From positions 1-11,053 of the forward strand of contig JBNJDQ010000077.1 in NCBI GenBank assembly GCA_051745065.1: a DNA stretch of 11,053 bases, read 5' to 3'. How positions within the stretch are numbered: the first letter of the stretch is position 1; each line of letters opens with the position of its first letter. Below, in pieces: positions 1-4,982 of this stretch. This DNA is from Chitinivibrio sp051745065. Its GTDB lineage: Bacteria > Fibrobacterota > Chitinivibrionia > Chitinivibrionales > Chitinivibrionaceae. The notes below the pieces were generated by a model. The model made no database searches. It had not been told where the DNA came from and worked only from the letters and a program-made list of their open reading frames with translations. Both the position numbers and the translations under genes were made by a program.

Positions 1-268
1 TATTACCACCTTTAACAATCCGCAGCGGGCGATTGCCTATATACAACGCCGTCAGGATATTGATGTGCTCATAACTGATATGCACATGGGAGCATTCTCG
101 GGCTTTGATGTCCTGCGTGCAACGGGTATGAATGCCATTAAAATGGTCATTTCCGGAGATATTTCGCCACCGGAGATGGGCAGTCTTGAGCGCATGGGTA
201 TTCGTTTCTATGACAAGCCCCTCAATGTGAAGCAACTGATTCATGATATCAGTACCAGTTATGTATGA
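1..268 (+). CDS. Response regulator receiver domain, C-terminal part (5'-truncated by window)
   Basis: The frame is open from base 2 to the stop at 266-268, giving 88 visible residues; the start lies outside the window. The visible part matches the second half of a CheY-like receiver domain. The segment VLITDMHM ends beta-3, with the expected phospho-acceptor Asp at visible residue 26 (codon 77-79). KMVISGD carries the Ser/Thr switch residue at residue 51. YDKP carries the invariant Lys at residue 72 (codon 215-217), followed by a short alpha-5. The protein stops right after the receiver fold, so this is either a stand-alone receiver or one whose output domain lies upstream of the window. In this family phosphorylation of the Asp by a sensor kinase changes partner binding. 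A GTG at 65 could be read as a start but would remove the first beta strands. The partner kinase is not visible. Confidence 0.85.
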   Translation, partial: ITTFNNPQRAIAYIQRRQDIDVLITDMHMGAFSGFDVLRATGMNAIKMVISGDISPPEMGSLERMGIRFYDKPLNVKQLIHDISTSYV

Positions 269-270
269 GG

Positions 271-371
271 CGGGTGTTGATAAAGAGGATACCGTGCCAG
301 CGCTCTGTTTAAAGACAAACTGTTGTCTTGTAGCTTTGAAAGGGTGATTCAGCGATACGGGTGTTGATAAA
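271..371. repeat. 14-bp direct repeat (271-284 and 358-371)
   Basis: The 14-mer CGGGTGTTGATAAA occurs at 271-284 and again at 358-371, 87 bp apart, in the intergenic region between the receiver gene and the TIGR02147-family gene. The second copy overlaps a hairpin (363-380). Two copies in a non-coding stretch could be sites for a DNA-binding protein or a small duplication. The function is unknown. Confidence 0.45.
312..329. other. Short inverted repeat (7-bp arms)
   Basis: AAGACAA (312-318) and TTGTCTT (323-329) form perfect 7-bp arms around a 4-base loop, 44 bp after the receiver-gene stop. There is no T-tract, so it is a poor intrinsic terminator. It could be an operator or an RNA 3'-end structure. 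Confidence 0.3.
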
Positions 372-380
372 AGTATCAAC
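363..380. other. Short inverted repeat (7-bp arms)
   Basis: GTTGATA (363-369) and TATCAAC (374-380) pair perfectly around AAAG. The left arm lies inside the second copy of the direct repeat at 358-371. The first copy (271-284) lacks the right arm, so only one copy can fold. The dyad could be a regulator site upstream of the 524 gene. Confidence 0.35.
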
Positions 381-404
381 GGATTAATCCTGATAATTAT
401 AAAA

Positions 405-425
405 AAAATGTCCCGAGAACATTTT
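405..425. other. Inverted repeat preceded by an A-run
   Basis: AAAATGT (405-411) and ACATTTT (419-425) form 7-bp arms around a 7-base loop, directly after a run of A. On the minus strand this would resemble a weak hairpin followed by a T-run. On the plus strand it lies in the probable leader or promoter region of the 524 gene. Role unknown. Confidence 0.3.
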
Positions 426-476
426 ATGGGGTATATTAGGGGTATGACAGGTGGGAGAAAAGATAAGGTGGGAGGA

Positions 477-515
477 GTGGCCGTTCTTGTGAATCGAGGC
501 GGCCACTTTTCTTTT
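477..515 (+). terminator. Terminator-like hairpin in the leader of the TIGR02147 gene (possible attenuator)
   Basis: GTGGCCG (477-483) and CGGCCAC (500-506) form a perfect GC-rich 7-bp stem with a 16-base loop. TTTTCTTTT (507-515) follows at once. This is the layout of an intrinsic terminator, yet it ends only 8 bases before the ATG at 524, and the Shine-Dalgarno GAGGT (516-520) abuts the T-tract. Because the ribosome-binding site lies just beyond the T-tract, the element could end most leader transcripts and let read-through make the mRNA. It could equally be the 3' end of a small leader RNA. The promoter was not confidently placed. Confidence 0.5.
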
Positions 516-523
516 GAGGTGCC

Positions 524-1342
524 ATGAATATTTTTGAATATCTTGACTACCGTAAATATCTCAGTGATTTCTATCATAGCATGAAAGAGTCACACGCATA
601 CTTCTCGTATCGTTTCATGGGACGCAGTCTGTCGATTGATCCCGGATATCTTGTTAAAGTTCTGCAGGGAAAATACCATCTTACCCTCAAAAAAGTTCCC
701 GCTGTAACAAAGCTCTGCGGTCTTTCGCGGCGCGAAGAACGGTATTTCAGTACTCTCATTCAATTTAACAAGGCAAAAAGCGAGGAGGATACGCGCCTCT
801 ATTTTGAACGGTTATTGTCGTTTAAGGAACTGCAGTCTGTCACCGTTCTGCCGCATCAATACCGTTTTTATACCAAGTGGTATTATTCCGCCGTTCGCTC
901 TCTGCTGGGGTTTTACTCTTTTGAGGGGGATTATGCCGCCCTTGCGCGTAAACTGAGCCCTGCCATAACCGAAGGCCAGGCCCGGGAATCCATCGAATTA
1001 CTGTCTGATCTGGATTTGATCCGCCGGGATGAGCGCGGCCGGTGGCATCTGACCGATACAGCAATTACCACGGGGGATGAATGGCGCTCCATTGCTGTAA
1101 AGAATTTCCAGAAAGAAACAATCAGTCTTGCCGGGGAATCCCTGGATCGGCATACGCGTGATGAGCGTGATATTTCCACCCTCACTGTGGCAGTTGCCCG
1201 TGAGGATCTTGCCGATATAAAGGAAATAATCAGAGAATTTCGAAAATCTATTGTAAATTATGTCAATAAGCGGGATGATGTTGATTCTGTTTATGAAATA
1301 AATATTCAGATGATTCCTCTTACAGAGAAAGACGGGGAGTAG
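524..1342 (+). CDS. TIGR02147 / DUF4423 family protein (putative regulator)
   Basis: This 272-residue protein has the signature of the TIGR02147 family, an expanded paralogous family in Fibrobacter succinogenes. The N-terminal part (about 3-60) runs IFEYLDYRKYL, then FSYRFMGRSL, then YLVKVLQGK, which resembles a helix-turn-helix. Residues 158-180 (ELLSDLDLIRRDERGRWHLT) look like a winged-helix wing. The C-terminal DUF4423 core (about 214-266) has ERDISTLTVAVARED, a helix with IREFRKSI, and a closing INIQMIPLT. I see no signal peptide or membrane helix, so it should be cytoplasmic. The start at 524 has GAGGT at 516-520, with a terminator-like hairpin just upstream. The stop is one base before the next gene, a lipoprotein, so the two are almost certainly translated together. 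A role as transcriptional regulator, perhaps of the adjacent lipoprotein, is inference; the molecular function of the family is not established to my knowledge. Confidence 0.9.
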   Translation: MNIFEYLDYRKYLSDFYHSMKESHAYFSYRFMGRSLSIDPGYLVKVLQGKYHLTLKKVPAVTKLCGLSRREERYFSTLIQFNKAKSEEDTRLYFERLLSFKELQSVTVLPHQYRFYTKWYYSAVRSLLGFYSFEGDYAALARKLSPAITEGQARESIELLSDLDLIRRDERGRWHLTDTAITTGDEWRSIAVKNFQKETISLAGESLDRHTRDERDISTLTVAVAREDLADIKEIIREFRKSIVNYVNKRDDVDSVYEINIQMIPLTEKDGE

Positions 1343-1343
1343 T

Positions 1344-2882
1344 ATGTTTCGCACCTGGATTCTTCTGATTACTCTGCTTGCTGTTATGACAGCCTGTTCC
1401 GGTGGTGATACCCTTGCCGGGGGAAACAGTTCGGAAACAACAAACGGAATGGTTGCAGTTACCGATTCTGCCTCTGCGGGGTATTCGGGAAGTACGGTAA
1501 AGCTGATTGCCGATACGGCCATTCCCGGCAGGCCGGGGTATTCCGAACTTACCGCCAGCACGGATAACCAGGGGCGCGCACATTTTGACTCGGTCCCCGG
1601 CGGAACCTATACGGTCATTGCCCGTGACAGTACCGGTCGGGCTGCTGCCCTCGGCCAACTTACGGCAGAGCAGGATTCAGCATTTTTCATGGTATCCACG
1701 CTCCGTGCCGTGGGTTCAATCTATCTGACCCTTGATACTGCTCTTGCAGATCCCGGAGATACATTCTACTTTCTCGGCACGGATATCGCCCGAACCCTTT
1801 CTGAATCTCGGAGGAATGCCGGAGAGTATTCCCTTCATTTTGACTCTCTTCCACCGGGGGCATTACCGCCGTTTTATGCCGGTGACTCTCTTATTGCACC
1901 ATCAAAGGATCTCCATTTGTCTCCCGGTGATTCCCTTACCATCAGTATTGACAGTATTGACGGGAATCTCCCCCTGTGGCGGTTTTCTGTTCTTGGACGG
2001 GTCAGTGACAGTGTTCTTGCCGGTACGGGCGGTCTGGCGGAATTTCGTGATTCTCTCAGTAATCAGATTGATCGTGCCGAAGATATTATCAACAGTAATG
2101 AACTTGCAGGACGCGTTGATTTTTATCTGGACTCTGTGTATTCCTTTGCCGAGGGAGGAACTCTGGCTGATGTTCCGCAGACATTTGACTATTATTTTGA
2201 CTTTCATAAATACAAACCGGCCTATCCGTCATTTGATGATATCGGGGATACGCGCGGCATGATATCCTGGGACACAGCGGGAATGGCGGCTTTTTTCACA
2301 ATTGATAAAAATCGACGATTTGCATCGTGGCTTGCCCGTTTTCGCGGTGCCTATCAGTTCTCGCGGGAAAATGTCTCCCGCGAGGTAATGCAGAACCACT
2401 TCGGAATAACCTACGAATATCTCTACGATGATACAACCCTTGTTGATTTCCCCCTGTACAGTAATACGCTTTCTGAACTGAACCGCTACATACTGAACTA
2501 TAATGGTGATAAGACTGAGGGAGAAACCGGGGTGATTTACCAAATGGTTCCGGATACGGTACATCTTTCAATTATTGACAGCCTTCAGAATCCGCGGGGT
2601 ATTGTTGACTTTGAAGCCTACGGAGTCTCCTGGAAGGATGGCAGTATCGGCACTTCCCCGATTCTTTTCGGCACTACTGATACCCTTGGCCGGGTTGATC
2701 TGGGAAGTCGTTCCCTGTACACCAACTACTATAATCGAATTGTTATGTCAAACATTATCTGGAAGCTTTCACCCCGGGATACGTCGGTAACTTACTATAT
2801 CAGCATGCCTCTGTCGCAACTTCTGAAGGATGAGTACGCTTCCGGCGATAATAAATATGCTTTTCCGGTAATTTTAAAATAG
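1344..2882 (+). CDS. Lipoprotein with carboxypeptidase-regulatory-like domain
   Basis: The product has 512 residues. It opens with a type II signal peptide: Arg3, a hydrophobic stretch (5-15) and the lipobox VMTAC, predicting lipidated Cys18. A Gly/Ser/Thr linker containing SETTNG follows. Residues 36-100 resemble a carboxypeptidase-regulatory-like beta-sandwich, with the typical ending of Gly-Arg-Ala-His-Phe, then SVPGGTYTV. The remaining roughly 400 residues are rich in Asp, Ser and Tyr, predicted beta-rich, and match no domain I recognise. The ATG at 1344 begins one base after the upstream stop, and GGGGAG (1334-1339) lies inside the upstream gene, so translational coupling is likely. Envelope anchoring follows from the lipobox; surface exposure is inference. 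No catalytic motif is visible. A structural, adhesive or carbohydrate-binding surface role is possible but unsupported. Confidence 0.85.
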   Translation: MFRTWILLITLLAVMTACSGGDTLAGGNSSETTNGMVAVTDSASAGYSGSTVKLIADTAIPGRPGYSELTASTDNQGRAHFDSVPGGTYTVIARDSTGRAAALGQLTAEQDSAFFMVSTLRAVGSIYLTLDTALADPGDTFYFLGTDIARTLSESRRNAGEYSLHFDSLPPGALPPFYAGDSLIAPSKDLHLSPGDSLTISIDSIDGNLPLWRFSVLGRVSDSVLAGTGGLAEFRDSLSNQIDRAEDIINSNELAGRVDFYLDSVYSFAEGGTLADVPQTFDYYFDFHKYKPAYPSFDDIGDTRGMISWDTAGMAAFFTIDKNRRFASWLARFRGAYQFSRENVSREVMQNHFGITYEYLYDDTTLVDFPLYSNTLSELNRYILNYNGDKTEGETGVIYQMVPDTVHLSIIDSLQNPRGIVDFEAYGVSWKDGSIGTSPILFGTTDTLGRVDLGSRSLYTNYYNRIVMSNIIWKLSPRDTSVTYYISMPLSQLLKDEYASGDNKYAFPVILK

Positions 2883-3197
2883 GTCCTGATTTCTATAATC
2901 GATATTCACAAAGCAACGGCCAGTACTTTGTAGAATCAAAGAGGTAATGATTTCTGCGCGGTGTAATTACAATGGATTATCTGCTGTTGTTAATTCTCCG
3001 GTATTGCCTTTTGTATCAGCTGTTCTGCGGATCGTATTCACGGATATTTTCTCTCAATATTGGGTGATCTGCCGGGGTCTGAGCAAAAAAGAATTGATTT
3101 TTTATCAAAATTGCGGATGTTTTAATTTTTTTATGGCAATTTTCGGTTGTTCTGATTACTATTTAAGTGATGCCTACCAAGCTCTCTGTGAGGTTGT
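2883..3197. other. AT-rich intergenic stretch
   Basis: These 315 bases separate the lipoprotein gene from the small Cys-cluster gene. They hold weak hairpins near 2908-2941, an AT-rich segment around 3090-3135 with TTGAT and ATCAA arms around five T, and an open frame at 2947-3201 that I judge non-coding. No clear terminator or correctly spaced promoter was found, although the promoter of the 3198 gene should lie here. Confidence 0.5.
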
Positions 3198-3437
3198 ATG
3201 AAGACTGAGTTTCGGGCATACATTCGGGCGGAGAAAGAACTCATTCTGCGAAAGAAGTGGGAAGAAGGGATTCGTTTGCAGCGTGATCCCGGTGATACAT
3301 TTGTTCGTTCCTGGATACGTGAAAACGCAGAAAGTTTCCGTCAATCCTGGTTTCGCTATAATTGCGGCACCTGCCCCCTGAAAATGAACTGCCCTACTGA
3401 CTTTCAGGGCTGTATCAGGAAAGATCGAAATGGGTAG
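3198..3437 (+). CDS. Small hypothetical protein with a four-cysteine cluster
   Basis: This encodes 79 residues. The N-terminal two thirds is highly charged and probably helical: RAYIRAEKELI, KKWEEGIRLQRDPG, then FVRSWIRENAESFRQSW. The tail has Cys56, Cys59, Cys65 and Cys72 (spacing C-x2-C-x5-C-x6-C), which suits binding of zinc or an iron-sulfur cluster. The pattern of Lys-Trp-x-Glu-Gly plus Arg-Asp-Pro-Gly plus a Trp-Ile helix looks conserved rather than random, and I have the impression of a recurrent small-protein family, but I cannot name it. The start ATG at 3198 has GAGG at 3190-3193, four bases upstream, which is slightly short. There is no signal peptide, so a cytoplasmic location is expected. 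It stands alone, converging on the lipoprotein gene at 3569. Function unknown; a regulatory or metal-binding role is only a guess. Confidence 0.7.
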   Translation: MKTEFRAYIRAEKELILRKKWEEGIRLQRDPGDTFVRSWIRENAESFRQSWFRYNCGTCPLKMNCPTDFQGCIRKDRNG

Positions 3438-3438
3438 T

Positions 3439-3568
3439 CTCTTTCCGGGTTCCTATGGTATTCATACTGTTTACTGAAATGTCAAATTCGCGATCTCCCG
3501 CAATGCTGTTTTGGCGGTAATACGGGGTATACTTGTGTCTTTGCATACCCCTTTCACTCCGGAAAGAG
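3439..3568. repeat. 10-bp inverted repeat spanning the convergent intergenic gap
   Basis: CTCTTTCCGG (3439-3448) and CCGGAAAGAG (3559-3568) are perfect reverse complements 110 bp apart. They start two bases after the stop of the upstream plus-strand gene and end directly beside the stop of the minus-strand gene. The repeat therefore brackets the whole convergent gap. It could fold as the base of a long 3'-end structure in either transcript, or be chance. Confidence 0.4.
3524..3551. terminator. Candidate hairpin terminator between convergent genes
   Basis: GGGGTAT (3524-3530) and ATACCCC (3545-3551) form a 7-bp stem with a 14-base loop between the convergent stops at 3437 and 3569. Only a short T-run follows on the plus strand and none on the minus strand, so efficiency is doubtful. 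It lies inside the larger 3439-3568 inverted repeat. Confidence 0.35.
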
Positions 3569-4555
3569 TTACTCCCTTTCCGTCCATGTTCCTGTGTTGA
3601 TATCTCCCCTGAGTTTCGTTATAATTTCTCCCGCCGATGCAATAGTAACATCACGCTTATGAATATCCGCACGGCCATCGCCATTTACATCGGGACGGTA
3701 CACAATTGTCAGGGTCAGCGGCCCTGCAACTTTTTCTGTTTCCACTTCCATCGTTACCGTTGTGGTGTGCTCGTAATAGGCGGTTGAATCGGCTGCTCCA
3801 AAGGCGAAATTCTCAATGATAAAATTGTAGGAGTATGTTTTTTCGCGGTCTGCATGGAAGTATGTTCCATGCCCATGGGAGGTGTTTTCTTTGCTGTCCG
3901 TGCTGTCAAGAATGGAGAGAGACGTATCGCCGAGGCCGTGGTCCGGTGTCATATTTTTCATCCACTGGCGTGCGCTGTCGATGCCGGTCGTATCTCCATA
4001 GGTGAATTCAATCCGGAGTGAATCTTTTCGGGGCACAGCCAGATCCCGCTGGCGGGAGCCTGTGTAGGAGCTGTTGAGCATTCGCAGAGTATCCATGTGG
4101 AGGCTGTCATTCTGGTAAAACACGTTCAGCTCAGCCATTGTAAGAAATGTACCCGTATTCACTTCTCCCGCTGAATCCGCAGTGATTTCTGAGGTCAGTT
4201 GAGCGGTGTACAGCCTGCTGAAATATCCTTCGGTCAGATTAGCTGAATCCTCAACGTTCGTCACAATCAGGGTTGTGGTGCTGTCTGCGTAGAGGGTATC
4301 GCCTTTTCCCGGCAGATCATCAAGGGCGCGGCTGCGCAGATTCAGGCTGTCAGGATCAAAGATACCGGAATCCACATTTAACTTCAGATTGCTGCCGATA
4401 CCGACAGGTTCCTGCATGTTTTTGGCAAGGCTGATGTAGAAGTCCTTCTCCTGTTCTGCATCGGAAAAATCTGACTGCGTATCATCGGAATCGGTGATGC
4501 AGGCGGTCAGGACCAGCAGGGTGGAGATAATAAGAAAGAATCGCAATTGTATCAT
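3569..4555 (-). CDS. Hypothetical lipoprotein with an EF-hand-like calcium motif
   Basis: The product has 328 residues from the chosen start at 4555. That ATG has GGAGG four bases upstream (complement of 4560-4564) and begins a compact type II signal peptide: Arg5, hydrophobic 6-15, lipobox LTAC, lipidated Cys19. An upstream in-frame ATG at 4588 adds 11 residues and disrupts this layout. The mature protein opens with an acidic linker and is rich in Asp, Ser and Thr. Near the C-terminus (about 289-302) lies DVNGDGRADI, a calcium-loop sequence like those of dockerin, VCBS and thrombospondin-3 repeats. Only one copy is present, and the position-12 acidic residue of a dockerin loop is Lys here, so a cohesin-binding dockerin is unlikely. 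The gene is divergent from the TonB-dependent receptor and may share its regulation. No enzyme motif is visible; function unknown. Confidence 0.8.
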   Translation of the reverse strand: MIQLRFFLIISTLLVLTACITDSDDTQSDFSDAEQEKDFYISLAKNMQEPVGIGSNLKLNVDSGIFDPDSLNLRSRALDDLPGKGDTLYADSTTTLIVTNVEDSANLTEGYFSRLYTAQLTSEITADSAGEVNTGTFLTMAELNVFYQNDSLHMDTLRMLNSSYTGSRQRDLAVPRKDSLRIEFTYGDTTGIDSARQWMKNMTPDHGLGDTSLSILDSTDSKENTSHGHGTYFHADREKTYSYNFIIENFAFGAADSTAYYEHTTTVTMEVETEKVAGPLTLTIVYRPDVNGDGRADIHKRDVTIASAGEIITKLRGDINTGTWTERE

Positions 4556-4730
4556 AGATCCTCCAAAGAATTTGGTTGAATGGTTCATATCCGTTCACGT
4601 TCCCGCGGAAATCCCCGGCAGGGCGTTGCTTGAAATGCTTTCCCTGTTTCCCTGTTCGATATCCGTGGTGGAGTTGATATGTATCAGCTACACCGGGTAT
4701 ATTTAAATCCAAGGGTTTGCACACACAGTA

Positions 4731-4745
4731 ATGTATACAATACAT
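4731..4745. promoter_or_regulatory. Candidate operator palindrome
   Basis: ATGTAT (4731-4736), ACA, ATACAT (4740-4745) form a dyad with 6-bp arms, and the inner TGTATACA is itself an 8-bp perfect palindrome. It lies 176 bp from the lipoprotein start and about 240 bp from the receptor start. The shape suits a dimeric regulator, but AT-rich palindromes arise by chance and no consensus was matched. Confidence 0.3.
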
Positions 4746-4771
4746 GACGGATAATTTCGAGTACTGTTTTT

Positions 4772-4927
4772 ATGTTTACAAAAAAAGCAAATGTTCCAAT
4801 CACTGCTCATGGTTCATTTCCTTTGCAAGGTTTTGAATACGTGGGAAATGGTGATGTTGATCAATTAATTAAAGGCCCCTTCGTTTTTTGTTGCGAAAAT
4901 ATTATAAAAAAACTTGTAATTATCTAA
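4772..4927 (+). CDS. Possible small ORF, 51 residues (weak)
   Basis: An ATG at 4772 opens a 51-codon frame ending TAA at 4925-4927. The peptide begins MFTKKANVPITAHGSF and includes FEYVGNGDVDQLIKG and two adjacent Cys. The central composition looks protein-like, with mixed charged and hydrophobic residues and Gly turns. Against it, no Shine-Dalgarno is visible upstream, the 3' end overlaps the predicted receptor promoter, and no family was recognised. It could be an unannotated small protein, a decayed gene fragment or chance. Confidence 0.25.
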   Translation: MFTKKANVPITAHGSFPLQGFEYVGNGDVDQLIKGPFVFCCENIIKKLVII

Positions 4928-4941
4928 ATGTGTGATAGAAT
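4914..4941 (+). promoter_or_regulatory. Predicted sigma70-type promoter of the TonB-dependent receptor gene
   Basis: TTGTAA (4914-4919) as -35 and TAGAAT (4936-4941) as -10 are separated by 16 bp and match the consensus at 4 and 5 of 6 positions. Transcription would start near 4948, giving a leader of about 35 bases. The leader contains the Shine-Dalgarno AGGGGTGG (4972-4979) before the ATG at 4983. The upstream sequence is A/T-rich, which may act as an UP element. Found by eye only. Confidence 0.5.
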
Positions 4942-4982
4942 CATTGTGTTACTAATGTATTAACTTTTAAAAGGGGTGGTTT

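Larger units (their letters stand above)
4556..4982. other. Divergent intergenic region between lipoprotein and TonB receptor genes
   Basis: This 427-bp region separates two divergently transcribed envelope genes and becomes strongly AT-rich toward the receptor. It holds the palindrome at 4731-4745, a possible small ORF at 4772-4927, two perfect 8-bp palindromes (TTGATCAA at 4857-4864 and TTAATTAA at 4865-4872), and a sigma70-like promoter at 4914-4941. The promoter of the minus-strand lipoprotein was not placed convincingly. Confidence 0.5.

Noticed and set aside
269..523. Cyclic-di-GMP or other known riboswitch in the TIGR02147 leader
   Set aside because: No conserved core of a riboswitch class I can recall was recognisable; only simple hairpins are seen.
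998..1561. Long minus-strand frames opposite the TIGR02147 and lipoprotein genes
   Set aside because: They are shadows: the plus-strand genes have family motifs, ribosome-binding sites and coupling, and the minus-strand peptides resemble nothing.
2908..2941. Two mutually exclusive short hairpins sharing CTTTG (2908-2931 and 2926-2941)
   Set aside because: Stems of only 6 and 5 bp, one with a 12-base loop and no T-tract, are expected by chance in this AT-rich stretch.
2947..3201. 84-codon plus-strand frame overlapping the start of the 3198 gene by ATGA
   Set aside because: The peptide is Cys- and Phe-rich with no recognisable fold, the sequence is AT-rich and repetitive, and the spacing of the possible ribosome-binding site is too short. 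The ATGA overlap is suggestive but not enough; it may simply be promoter DNA of the 3198 gene.
3569..4555. Reading DVNGDGRADI as a cellulosome-type dockerin
   Set aside because: Dockerins have two calcium-loop repeats with Asp at position 12; here there is one copy and position 12 is Lys.
4556..4588. Upstream ATG at 4588 for the minus-strand lipoprotein
   Set aside because: It places 11 polar residues before the signal peptide, whereas the ATG at 4555 has GGAGG at good spacing and gives a compact lipoprotein signal.
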